64,000 nucleotides of DNA from Paenibacillus massiliensis 2301065 = DSM 16942 (GTDB lineage Bacteria > Bacillota > Bacilli > Paenibacillales > Paenibacillaceae), in contig NZ_KB898190.1 in NCBI RefSeq assembly GCF_000377505.1, forward strand, positions 62,001-126,000, read 5' to 3'. Each line of letters opens with the position of its first letter. Positions within the stretch are counted from its first letter, which is position 1. The notes beneath the pieces are model-generated. The model was not told the DNA's origin and did no database searches. It saw only the letters and a program-made list of their open reading frames with translations. Positions 27,659 to 36,319 of this stretch are shown here, piece after piece. A program made the translations under genes and the position numbers.

Positions 27659-28723
27659 CTACCCAATTGCATGGAGCATCTTCATAAATTCTATACAATA
27701 TTTCTCAGCGCTGAATTCTTGCTGCAGATGCTTGAGCCCAGCATCACGAATACCGTCCCTATGTTTCGGATCATTCATCAGCTCCTTGGCACCACGCACA
27801 GCCTGCTCAATATCTCCGAGCATGTAACGCTTGCCAGTGACATTATGGATAACCGAAGCCGTCACACCATCTGAGTTCGAGGCCAGTACAGGGCATCTGC
27901 AGCTCAATGCCTCCAGTATTGATAACGGGGCGCCCTCTACCTTGGAGGTGGAGCATAACAGTCCGCCAGAATCGCCTATCTGCGAATAATAATAAGCCAT
28001 CTGGACATTCGGTATATTGGAGCGGATCTCCAGACGAGGTCCCAGCCCCAGTCCCAACACCAGCTGCTCGAATTGCTCACGTTCTGTGGGCACAGACAGA
28101 CTCGCATCCTCGAACATCCATAGACGTAGCTGGGGGTACTCCTGTATCAGTCGATACCCGATGTACAGGAACTCTCTCCAATTTTTGTTGTCCTCGATGC
28201 GCCCGATCCAGGCAACAATCGGAGCATCAGGCTTCGATGCCGAATAATAGGTGAAGCTTGTTGTATCAAAGCAATTGTTCATGTGAAACTTCGGAATGGT
28301 CGGATACAGCTCGTTGAAGAGTTTTGCGATATGGGGTGTATTAGGATTCAACAAGGCAGATGCATGGGCCTGAACAATGGGCATAGCCTTGGCTAGCTCT
28401 GCACGTGCTACCTCCATCGGACCGTAGCCCTGAATTTCAAGCACAAGCTTGCCTTGGAATCCGAGGCTTCTGAACCGTTCAAAGCTGCTATGATCCGTTG
28501 TCACGACGATAACGTCATACTGACCCTCCTGCAGAATTCGCCGCGTCTGCTCATCATCCCGAGTGACGTGAACCGGGAAGTCCACGGGATTTTGTAACCC
28601 GGCTCCCGGTTCATAATATAGGCATTCGGCCATAATCCCACGCTTGCGAAGTGCAGTGCAGCGCTGGCGGTTCAACGTCTCCATTCCCCCGCTCGGGATA
28701 TAAAAAACAAACAGAACTTTCAC
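27659..28723 (-). CDS. Glycosyltransferase, GT-B fold (GT4-like)
   Basis: A 354-residue protein. The N-terminal Rossmann domain begins VLFVFYIPSGGMETLNRQR, with the GG loop typical of GT4 enzymes. The C-terminal donor-binding domain has IVAWIGRIEDNKNWREFLYIG and the EX7E-type element GAPLSILEALSCRCPVLAS. It likely adds a sugar to a cell-surface glycan in the cytoplasm. Translation starts at GTG nine bases after GGAGG. It is the last gene of the operon running from 33872 down to 27659. Confidence 0.9.
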   Translation of the reverse strand: MKVLFVFYIPSGGMETLNRQRCTALRKRGIMAECLYYEPGAGLQNPVDFPVHVTRDDEQTRRILQEGQYDVIVVTTDHSSFERFRSLGFQGKLVLEIQGYGPMEVARAELAKAMPIVQAHASALLNPNTPHIAKLFNELYPTIPKFHMNNCFDTTSFTYYSASKPDAPIVAWIGRIEDNKNWREFLYIGYRLIQEYPQLRLWMFEDASLSVPTEREQFEQLVLGLGLGPRLEIRSNIPNVQMAYYYSQIGDSGGLLCSTSKVEGAPLSILEALSCRCPVLASNSDGVTASVIHNVTGKRYMLGDIEQAVRGAKELMNDPKHRDGIRDAGLKHLQQEFSAEKYCIEFMKMLHAIG

Positions 28724-28740
28724 TGCATGCTTCCTCCCTT

Positions 28741-28887
28741 CTACACTTTCCTGTCTGCTTGTGGGGACACATTAAGCCTCGTGATGGATGTAACCAAAAT
28801 GGTGCCGTGAACATCGCTGCCAAAATAACTTTGGACCTGTGAACGAACTCTAGTCGAGGCTACACTGTCGAATGTGTCTGAATTCAT
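28741..28887 (-). CDS. Possible small protein, 48 residues
   Basis: An ATG with AGGAG two to three bases upstream (close spacing) opens a 48-codon frame (MNSDTFDSVASTRV... to SPQADRKV) that fills the gap between the 98-residue gene and the final glycosyltransferase. No similarity is recognised. Operon position and the ribosome binding site favour translation; short length and tight spacing argue against. Confidence 0.35.
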   Translation of the reverse strand: MNSDTFDSVASTRVRSQVQSYFGSDVHGTILVTSITRLNVSPQADRKV

Positions 28888-28912
28888 TTCTCCTGCCCTG
28901 CTCCATGACCCG

Positions 28913-29209
28913 TCAGTCGATCTCCAGCTGCCTTCGCAAAAAAGGGATGTCAGGGATGGTATATTGTGCAGGCAGATTTTGCTGCAGCCGAGTCCAAAGA
29001 TCAACCGTGCCACTTCGCTGCTCCAGCTCTCGGAATCCCTCCATGTTGAACCTTCTCTCCTCGCCACACAGCTCATGTGGGTCCAATGTCTTCAGAAAAG
29101 CAGGGTCAGGGAATAGACAAGTCGCTTCCAGAAGCTCTGCTAGTTGCTGCTGCCTCTCTTCGGGAAGGACAGGGCGGGTCGTGATATTAAATATAGGAAT
29201 TCTAGTCAC
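28913..29209 (-). CDS. Hypothetical protein of the glycosyltransferase operon, 98 residues
   Basis: Starts at a GTG that overlaps the stop of the FG-GAP/glycosyltransferase gene by GTGA, with AAAGGAGC nine bases upstream, a strong sign of coupled translation. The product (VTRIPIFNITTRPVLPEERQ to FLRRQLEID) is acidic and mostly helical in its middle, with no motif I know and no signal peptide. Context suggests a role with the flanking glycosyltransferases, but no function can be assigned. Confidence 0.65.
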   Translation of the reverse strand: MTRIPIFNITTRPVLPEERQQQLAELLEATCLFPDPAFLKTLDPHELCGEERRFNMEGFRELEQRSGTVDLWTRLQQNLPAQYTIPDIPFLRRQLEID

Positions 29210-32127
29210 TCTTGTGCAGCTCCTTTCACCGAATCTATGGCAGCCTGATAGACCTGCAGTGTACGCTTCATTAGCGTAGTCGATGACCAATGCTTCTCTG
29301 CCCAAATTCGGGCCTGTTCCGCTAATTGCTGCCTGTATTCGTGTCCGGTTAACAGTAACTGAAGCGCTGCTGCCAACTGACGTTCATTTCCCGTCTCTAC
29401 AATATGACCGGTTACACCATGCTTAATCATCTCCGGTATTCCTCCGGTATCCGATGCAACAATGGCTGTTCCCGCCAGCTGTGCCTCCATAATTGAGAAT
29501 GGAAGATTATCCTGCAAGGATGGCAGCACCATCAGATCTGACTGACGCAGTAGGGCAGGCACGTCGCTCCGGTCACCAAGCAGCACTACCCGCTCCTGTA
29601 ATTGGTATTCCGCAATCATGGCGCTGATCTCCTCTCGCAGCACGCCATCGCCGATTAACCAGCAGCGCCACGGAAGCTTGTGCTTAGCGGCCAGCAGACG
29701 CAGTGCCCCCAGCAGCACCCGATGACCCTTCACTGGTACGAGTCTGGCCGGACAGCTGATGATGGGTACTCCCTGCTGGAATTCAGCTTGCGTCAGGACA
29801 GGCACCTCTTTTGTACGCTTCAGGAAGCCAGCAATGTCCATTCCATAAGGAAGAACACACAGCGACTCCGGTGGCACCGCGAACTGTCCCATTTCACGAA
29901 CCAGCCATTCGGTGGGAACGATCGTAGCATCTGCCGAAGTACAGCCATAGTACTCTTCATCTGCAACGTACTTCCAGGCCAGGCTTTCCTTGCTTGTAAT
30001 GTCCCCGGCATAGACGTGCTCCTTGGCCAGCAGCCCATGAATCGTAGATACAAGTGCGGTAGAGGCTGGCTTGACTCGTGATAGAGCTCGGGTTGAGATA
30101 ATATCCTGCGTATGAATGAGATCATATTGCTTCAGATTGAACAAGGAGGCTGCCAGCTCGAAGCAATAGCGCTCAATTTCACGGTAACGGACCCAGGGCT
30201 GAATATGAGGGAGATATTTTTGATACAGGGGCATCAGTCTCTCGTATACCACTTCCTTGATCGGCCATTTGTCCTCTACTTGGCTACCATCTGTCAGGTA
30301 ATAGTGCGCCATATCCGGGTGGTGGGCCAGCACATCGACTGTATGCCCTTGCTGCTCCAGCTCTTTTTTGAGCAGGCGCACATAGACGTCTACGCCTCCC
30401 ACGTGCGGAAGATACCAATAGGTGACGATCAGAATGCGCAAAGGTCTAACGTAGGTGGGATGACCTTTGGCTGCGAGAGCTGATGATAGATGCGTGCTGG
30501 AGGTGGAATCAACTATTGTGGGTGACGGCATAGTTCGGTCAGGAACCTTGGCTGGTGTTTCCGATTGCTTCACAGAGTCGATCTGATCAAACGAATGGAA
30601 GGACGAGGATTCAGTAGTTTGGATGAGTTCATTAGATGCACTAGAAGTGGTTGGTGTGGTTGATGCATTAGTTTCGTTAGTTTTGTTAAATGCGTTTGCC
30701 GTTGACTCACTTGATGCACTTGATGCACTCGATGCAGCTAATTCCGTTGGAAGGGCTGTTTCGGTTGAGCATGTTAATCCCGTTGGTTCGCTGGAATCGT
30801 TGGAATTGGTGAATTCCACTGATGGAGTTGTTGGAGTTGTTGGAGCTGATTGGCTCGATTCTCTAGTTTCGGGGGAATGGGATAAGTTACTGGATTTTAC
30901 AGAGCTAGTAGCATCCTGAGCGTTCCCTTCTTGATTGAAAATATACACACAGCCCGCCATCCAATGCTGACGATTCAAGCCCGACAACGCGCCGATCGCA
31001 AGCCGTCTACGGCCCATTCCAGCATCTAATACGCACAGGGAATGACCGAATAATTCATGCTCGGCACCCTCCAGTTCATGCAGCACCTGTCCCAAAGAAT
31101 CCAGTACGTAGGTAAAGCCTGCTCTGGAGCCAATAAGCCATTGCTTCTGTCCGCTCAGTCCACTGCCAACGAAGGTTCCGAGCTGCTGGGATGCAAATGT
31201 CCCTTCCTTCTGCAGAAGCTCCCGCTGTAGCGCAACAGAATAGACGGTGACGAGTCCTCCACGCTGGTATTTGCGACTGGCATTTGGTGAGCCTATCAGG
31301 ATATCTGGTATTCCGTCTCCGTCCACATCCTGTACGGCAACACGACTCCCACCTTCATCATAGGCACGGCTCCCTCTCCATTCGCCCAGCACGCCGTTCG
31401 GTGCGCAGATCATCACTCTCCCACTGCGTGTCATCCCATCTGCATGATAATGAGGAGCACCGATGATCAGCTCATCTCGGCCATCACCATTGACGTCACC
31501 TGCCGCCAGTGATAGACCCAGTCCCTCTCGGGCATTTCCCATGAAGCGAGCCAAAATTTGCTTTCCATCCTGCTTATAGACGGTAACCATTCCATCTTGC
31601 TCCGTGCCATACATGTCTGTCTGATGGGAGGACACAGCTACCTCCGGTATCCCGTCTCCATCCCAGTCCAGAATGGCCAGTTGAGATCCCAGACGAGCGT
31701 AATCCTCCATCCCTTGCCAGCGATATAGCAATTCTCCCGACACGCCAGAGAAGACACGGATCTCTCCGCACTCTACGCAGGTGAGACTACTTGCTCGTGG
31801 AGAGGCTACAACAATCTCAGGAACGCCATCACCATTGAGATCTCCAAGCGCAAGAGCTGCTCCGAAGCAATCCCCGTTGTTATTTCCCTCCAATGTATAC
31901 AGGAGCTCCATATCACGGGTGTAGACGTATACTCTGCCGCTAAAAGGATACGGGATAGGGTTCACTCCATTTTTATCCTCTACATAAGTAGCCGTACTGG
32001 CTGCAATGATCCATTCTTCCTGTCCGTCCCCGTTAATATCTCCCGCTAGAATACGGCTGCCGAATCGGTCATGCTCCCCTTCTCCCTCTACTGTCTTCCA
32101 TAGATAAAAGGGCTGCTGCTCACTCAT
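29206..32127 (-). CDS. FG-GAP beta-propeller fused to a GT4 glycosyltransferase
   Basis: A 973-residue fusion. Residues 1 to about 400 contain repeated FG-GAP/integrin-alpha-type blades with calcium-loop motifs: DINGDGQEEWII, DLNGDGVPEIVV, DWDGDGIPEVAV, DVNGDGRDELII, DVDGDGIPDILI. Residues about 400-560 form a Ser/Thr/Asn-rich low-complexity linker. From about 560 a full GT4 enzyme begins (ILIVTYWYLPHVGGVDVYVR, then ISCPARLVPVKGHRVLLGAL and QDNLPFSIMEAQLAG). No signal peptide is present, so the propeller would be cytoplasmic, which is odd because FG-GAP propellers are usually extracellular. The GT half resembles that of the gene at 32124. It overlaps both neighbours by 4 bp. Confidence 0.9.
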   Translation of the reverse strand: MSEQQPFYLWKTVEGEGEHDRFGSRILAGDINGDGQEEWIIAASTATYVEDKNGVNPIPYPFSGRVYVYTRDMELLYTLEGNNNGDCFGAALALGDLNGDGVPEIVVASPRASSLTCVECGEIRVFSGVSGELLYRWQGMEDYARLGSQLAILDWDGDGIPEVAVSSHQTDMYGTEQDGMVTVYKQDGKQILARFMGNAREGLGLSLAAGDVNGDGRDELIIGAPHYHADGMTRSGRVMICAPNGVLGEWRGSRAYDEGGSRVAVQDVDGDGIPDILIGSPNASRKYQRGGLVTVYSVALQRELLQKEGTFASQQLGTFVGSGLSGQKQWLIGSRAGFTYVLDSLGQVLHELEGAEHELFGHSLCVLDAGMGRRRLAIGALSGLNRQHWMAGCVYIFNQEGNAQDATSSVKSSNLSHSPETRESSQSAPTTPTTPSVEFTNSNDSSEPTGLTCSTETALPTELAASSASSASSESTANAFNKTNETNASTTPTTSSASNELIQTTESSSFHSFDQIDSVKQSETPAKVPDRTMPSPTIVDSTSSTHLSSALAAKGHPTYVRPLRILIVTYWYLPHVGGVDVYVRLLKKELEQQGHTVDVLAHHPDMAHYYLTDGSQVEDKWPIKEVVYERLMPLYQKYLPHIQPWVRYREIERYCFELAASLFNLKQYDLIHTQDIISTRALSRVKPASTALVSTIHGLLAKEHVYAGDITSKESLAWKYVADEEYYGCTSADATIVPTEWLVREMGQFAVPPESLCVLPYGMDIAGFLKRTKEVPVLTQAEFQQGVPIISCPARLVPVKGHRVLLGALRLLAAKHKLPWRCWLIGDGVLREEISAMIAEYQLQERVVLLGDRSDVPALLRQSDLMVLPSLQDNLPFSIMEAQLAGTAIVASDTGGIPEMIKHGVTGHIVETGNERQLAAALQLLLTGHEYRQQLAEQARIWAEKHWSSTTLMKRTLQVYQAAIDSVKGAAQE

Positions 32128-33872
32128 TCATTCTCCACCTCTCCAAGTACAGCTGTAATCCTGAGTTCGCTGGATGTATGCAAAGTGATCTTCTGCGTAT
32201 AAGGCTTGTAACCTTCCTTCACACATACAAGCTCATAGCTTCCAGGCTGAACATCACTTAGTTGAAATGCTCCATCATGCCCGCTTCTCGCGTTGTACAA
32301 CACCATCCCTGCACAATCGAGCAAATGAAGACCTGCATCTGGGATCGGCTGTGCTGTTGTCGTAGCTGTTACAACGCCTGATATGTCAGATAGCTCACGG
32401 GCTAATGCTTCAGGTGCGCCACCTGCCAGGAATATGCTCCTCTGATCCGACTCTTCGGGCATTATGAATTCTAAAGACCCCCAGGGATGTGAGCATGTTA
32501 TATCATCCATCTCGGTGGTGTTCGTTGTGGTTGTTGTTAAAATCGGAATGCTCGGATTGCTGGTTGTATGCTTGTTGGAATGAATATTTCCAACGGGATC
32601 GGTACTCTGATCCATACCAGAATCATTAATAGCAGTAACCCCAGCATTAGCAAGGTGGGCAGCTGTATGTGCCTCCGTGTATATGTTCAACATTCGCCTC
32701 GTCATCACAGCTTCATCCCACTCGCCCCGCTTGGCTAATGCTTGCTGTGATTGACGGTGTCTCAGCGCAGGGTCGTCGATCAGTAGGGCAAGCTTCTGAT
32801 ACAGCATGTCGGCATTGGCTGGTTCGACCAGGAAGCCATCTCCCCCATCACGAATCATTTCCACGATACCGCCTACACCAGAAGCCACTACAGGCTTACC
32901 AGCACTCTGGGCCTCGATAATGGAATACGGAAGATTGTCCTGCAGCGACGGAAGCACCACGATATCTGCACGGGACAATAGCTGTGGAATATCCTTACGC
33001 TTACCGAGTAAATACACCGAAGCTTCCAGACCAAGAGTCGCAATCTGCTCCTCCAGTGTCTTCCTGAGCATACCATCGCCAATGATCCAGCAGACGAATG
33101 GACGACCCGAATCACGGAGCTTCGCAAGCGCCTTCAGCAGATATACATGTCCCTTAATGGCAACCAGCCTCGCAGGACAAGCAATGACAAGCTTATCCTT
33201 CCCCTGAGCCTGTACAGGTACAGCCTCTAATAGAGGCAAGGACATGCTGTGGGCATAAAGCTTCTGATCCAGGCCATATGGAATATGTGTTGTGTTGGGA
33301 TGGTAAACACCCAAACCTTGCATTCTGCGAGTCAGCCAGAGGCTGGGGACAATCAAGCGCTCAGCAGACATCACCCCACTGTACTCCTCACAGACAAGAT
33401 ACGCGCGTTCTTGAGCAGTCCGGTAGCGAATCTCTCCATTTACTACCCACTCCGTAGCCAGACAGCCATGAATGGAGGAGATTAATGGGGTACGCGCAGG
33501 CTTATGCTTGGCACAAACTGCAGAGGCATAAATATCATGAGCATGAATGATGTCATATTGCCCCAGCTTCGCCTGGATACAGGCCAGGCCAAAAGCTGCC
33601 TTCTCGATCTCCTTTCGCAGTAGCCAGCTTGTCAGGGTGATCTGTTCCTGCTGCATGCGTGCCATAATGGCTGCCTCAGCTTGATCCAGAAGCGGCTGCT
33701 TTGGGATCAGTCGTCCTTCTTTTACCAAGTAATAATGAGAGAGATTTGGATGCTGAGCGAGTACCTCCACCTCATGACCTAAATCTTCTAGCCGTGAGGA
33801 CATGCCCTGCAAATGTGTCGTCACTCCGCCTGTATGGGGGTATGGCCAGTAGGTTACAAGCAAAATCTTCAA
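32124..33872 (-). CDS. GT4 glycosyltransferase fused to a carboxypeptidase-regulatory-like domain
   Basis: About 582 residues. Residues 1-400 are a GT4 enzyme (LKILLVTYWPYPHTGGVTTH, IACPARLVAIKGHVYLLKAL, QDNLPYSIIEAQSAGKPVVAS). A Thr/Asn-rich linker follows. The last ~80 residues read as a CarboxypepD_reg/PEGA-like beta-sandwich (PIPDAGLHLLDCAGMVLYNA, GAFQLSDVQPGSYELVCVKEGY). The N-terminal half is clearly paralogous to the GT half of the next gene, down to HP(N/D)(L/M)(S/A)HYYL. I chose the TTG at 33872 behind AAAGGAAGG, which places the start directly on the first strand. It is the first gene of the operon. Confidence 0.88.
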   Translation of the reverse strand: MKILLVTYWPYPHTGGVTTHLQGMSSRLEDLGHEVEVLAQHPNLSHYYLVKEGRLIPKQPLLDQAEAAIMARMQQEQITLTSWLLRKEIEKAAFGLACIQAKLGQYDIIHAHDIYASAVCAKHKPARTPLISSIHGCLATEWVVNGEIRYRTAQERAYLVCEEYSGVMSAERLIVPSLWLTRRMQGLGVYHPNTTHIPYGLDQKLYAHSMSLPLLEAVPVQAQGKDKLVIACPARLVAIKGHVYLLKALAKLRDSGRPFVCWIIGDGMLRKTLEEQIATLGLEASVYLLGKRKDIPQLLSRADIVVLPSLQDNLPYSIIEAQSAGKPVVASGVGGIVEMIRDGGDGFLVEPANADMLYQKLALLIDDPALRHRQSQQALAKRGEWDEAVMTRRMLNIYTEAHTAAHLANAGVTAINDSGMDQSTDPVGNIHSNKHTTSNPSIPILTTTTTNTTEMDDITCSHPWGSLEFIMPEESDQRSIFLAGGAPEALARELSDISGVVTATTTAQPIPDAGLHLLDCAGMVLYNARSGHDGAFQLSDVQPGSYELVCVKEGYKPYTQKITLHTSSELRITAVLGEVENE

Positions 33873-34050
33873 ACGAAGCCCTTCCTTTCCCGAACAACCG
33901 CTCACCTTCCTGAGCAAATGTCACGATACGAACCCATCCCTTGGGTGAAATTCTTCGATCCTTGCAAAAGCATAAGTCACAAGGAGTTATACTATTTAAT
34001 ATATTCCACTCGTTGCCGTTGGTATGGACCTTAGTTGAAGCTATGGAACG

Positions 34051-34088
34051 AAAAAAAACCTCAGGGATTCTTCTGAATCCTGCTGAGG
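34051..34088 (-). terminator. Terminator of the iron-uptake operon
   Basis: Read on the minus strand, CCTCAG-CA-GGATTC, loop AGAA, GAATCC-CTGAGG, followed by eight T. It is about 340 bp beyond the stop of the ATPase gene at 34426, the only minus-strand gene on that side. Confidence 0.7.
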
Positions 34089-34169
34089 TAGATTGTGGAC
34101 TATTTCGAAAATCAAATGGGAGTAGGACCGCTACGCTCTTCAGAACATTAAAACCTGAAACCAGATCCG

Positions 34170-34390
34170 GTCAGGATGCTAGTTCTATTGCTAGTTCTAT
34201 TGCTAGTTCTAGTTTTATTGCTACTAATAGTTCTATCAATGACTATCACTGTGTCTATGGCTACTCTCTTACACTGCCATCTGTAACGGCCCTCTACTAC
34301 GACTCAAATATAATACGGTTATAAATCTCTAATCTCTAATGATTTTCTCTAATAATTTATATCTAATAATTTATCTTTAATCATTATTCA
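34170..34390. repeat. Low-complexity repeats in the gap between two operons
   Basis: Within the 553-bp gap 33873-34425 there are near-exact tandem copies of a 12-bp unit (GCTAGTTCTATT) at about 34179-34214 and an AT-rich stretch built from TCTAAT and TAATAATTTAT copies at about 34325-34385. A frame of 127 codons crosses the area on the plus strand but has no supporting features. Apart from the terminator at 34051 I see nothing else here. Confidence 0.6.
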
Positions 34391-34425
34391 CTCATCTCAT
34401 ATTTCCCATCACATATATTACTCAC

Positions 34426-35259
34426 TTATACATACTGAACGTTCTTCTTCGAGCGTTGCACCAATCTCCTGCCTTTACCGTGCGGAATGACAAGGGGGGT
34501 ACCAAAAATAGGGTCTGTGTCGATCTGACAGCTTAGACCGAAGACAGCCTGAACCATGTCCTTCGTCAAAACGACCTCTGGTGGCCCCTCGGTCCATACC
34601 GACTTGTCATGAACAGCCACAATGTGGTGTGCGTAGCGGCAGGCCAGATTCAGATCGTGCAGCACCATCACCACAGTACGCCCTTCCCGTTCATTTAGCT
34701 CAAACAACAAGTCCAGAATTTCAATCTGATGCGCCAGATCAAGGTAGGTCGTCGGCTCATCCAGTAACAACCAATCTGTATCCTGTGCGAGTGTCATAGC
34801 AATCCAGGCCCGCTGTCGCTGTCCACCAGACAGGGAGTCTACCGTACGCTCCGCATAGACACTCATTCCTGTCTTCTCCAGCGCTTCACGAACGACTCGT
34901 TCATCCTCACGACTCCATTGCTTCAGCCAGCTCTGATGGGGATAGCGTCCCTGGCGTGCCAGCTGCAGCACCGTGAGTCCCTCAGGAGCGGTCGGCCCTT
35001 GTGGGAGAATAGCAAGCTTACGGGCTACCTCCTTCGTTGGCATTTGCAGCAGATCCTTGCCATCCAAGAGCACACTACCTTGCTGTGGCCGCAGCAAACG
35101 TGCCACTGTACGCAATAGCGTTGATTTGCCGCAGCCGTTGCTACCGACGAATACCGTTATTTTTCCGGCCAATAGCTCTAAATCCAGCCCTTCAATGACC
35201 GGATCTCCTCCGTAGGAGATCGTTAAGTCACGAATGTCGAGTCCATCTGTCTGTTGCAT
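34426..35259 (-). CDS. Iron-siderophore ABC transporter ATP-binding protein
   Basis: A 277-residue FepC/FecE-type ATPase. Walker A is [10 protein letters not shown], the signature is [15 protein letters not shown], Walker B is [12 protein letters not shown], and the switch histidine is in VMVLHDLN. It powers uptake of an Fe(III)-siderophore through the two FecCD permeases encoded immediately upstream (22 bp gap). The ATG follows GGGAG. It ends the operon begun at 38533. Confidence 0.95.
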   Translation of the reverse strand: MQQTDGLDIRDLTISYGGDPVIEGLDLELLAGKITVFVGSNGCGKSTLLRTVARLLRPQQGSVLLDGKDLLQMPTKEVARKLAILPQGPTAPEGLTVLQLARQGRYPHQSWLKQWSREDERVVREALEKTGMSVYAERTVDSLSGGQRQRAWIAMTLAQDTDWLLLDEPTTYLDLAHQIEILDLLFELNEREGRTVVMVLHDLNLACRYAHHIVAVHDKSVWTEGPPEVVLTKDMVQAVFGLSCQIDTDPIFGTPLVIPHGKGRRLVQRSKKNVQYV

Positions 35260-35281
35260 GGCATTTCACTCCCTATCCTGA

Positions 35282-36319
35282 TTAATGACGTCGATGACGA
35301 AGCAGCAGCATGATGAAGAATGGAGCTCCGATTGCGGCGGTGAATACGCCCGCTGGAATATCCAGCGGCTGAAAGAGTGTCCGTCCTGCGGTGTCCGCCA
35401 GCAAGAATAGCAATGCTCCGACTAACGCTGCGGCAGGTAGCAACCCGCCATAAGATGGTCCGACAAGTCTGCGCGCAATATGTGGCCCAAGCAGGCCGAT
35501 GAAGCCGACAGCTCCCACCAAGGCAACGGCCGATCCTGCCAATGCCACAGTAATCAGGAGCAGGCCCAGGCGCTGACGCTGTACAGCTGCGCCTACGCCA
35601 GCAGCCACCTGCTCGCCCAGTTCATGCACATTCAGATGTCGTGCGCAGATCATTGCCAGCGGTATAAATATCAGCGTCCACGGCAGCAGCGTCAGCACCT
35701 GCTCCCAGGAGGCTCCATATACGCTGCCAGTCAGCCAGATGTAAGCACGGCTCGCTGTGGTGATCGAGCTGAACGACAGCATGAGCATGGTCAGAGAACT
35801 TGTACCCGCTGAGATACCAATGCCGATTAATACGAGGCGAATCGGTGAGACGCCATCCTTCCAGGCAAGGGCATAGATCAAACCAGACACGAGAGCAGCA
35901 CCGAGCATGGCGGCAAGCGGTAGCCAGCGAATGCTGAGCTCCCCTCCGAAGAAAGCAATAAAGGCAACGGCAGCGACCGATGCTCCCCCTGTCATCCCGA
36001 GCACATCCGGGGAAGCCAGCGGATTACGAATTACTCCCTGCAGGATTGCCCCTGCCACACTGAGACCCGCTCCGGCCAACATCGCCAGCACAAGCCGAGG
36101 TAGACGAAGCGTACCAATCACAAAAGCTGAATCTCCCCCCTGGCCGACAAGCGTAAGCAGCACCTGCCACGGTGACTCCCACTTACTACCGAGAGACGCT
36201 CCCAGCACGAATGACACCATGAGAAGAAGCATCAATACCAGCAATGTCAGAGCAATTCTTCGATCAGCCAGAAGGGATATACGCTCTTGACGACTACGAA
36301 TTGGAACAAGACGACTCAT
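35282..36319 (-). CDS. FecCD-type iron-siderophore permease (second)
   Basis: A 345-residue inner-membrane protein with about ten helices. The FecCD family signatures are visible: GAILQGVIRNPLASPDVLGMTGGAS, the GVSPIRLVLIGIGI segment, and VGFIGLLGPHIARRLVGP, the loop that contacts the ATPase. It overlaps the upstream permease gene by 4 bp. It pairs with the 36316 permease as a heterodimer. Confidence 0.95.
   Translation of the reverse strand: MSRLVPIRSRQERISLLADRRIALTLLVLMLLLMVSFVLGASLGSKWESPWQVLLTLVGQGGDSAFVIGTLRLPRLVLAMLAGAGLSVAGAILQGVIRNPLASPDVLGMTGGASVAAVAFIAFFGGELSIRWLPLAAMLGAALVSGLIYALAWKDGVSPIRLVLIGIGISAGTSSLTMLMLSFSSITTASRAYIWLTGSVYGASWEQVLTLLPWTLIFIPLAMICARHLNVHELGEQVAAGVGAAVQRQRLGLLLITVALAGSAVALVGAVGFIGLLGPHIARRLVGPSYGGLLPAAALVGALLFLLADTAGRTLFQPLDIPAGVFTAAIGAPFFIMLLLRHRRH

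Noticed and set aside
30623..30919. Plus-strand frame rich in Val, Asp and Leu opposite the FG-GAP/glycosyltransferase linker
   Set aside because: It is the antisense of the Ser/Thr-rich low-complexity linker and has no support of its own.
34051..34088. Hairpin before the glycosyltransferase operon considered as a riboswitch or leader
   Set aside because: It is a simple stem followed by a T run on the minus strand and sits downstream of the iron-uptake operon; a terminator explains it.
33941..34324. Plus-strand frame of 127 codons in the gap between the glycosyltransferase and iron-uptake operons
   Set aside because: It crosses a terminator hairpin and tandem 12-bp repeats (IASSIASSS), lacks a ribosome binding site and resembles no protein.
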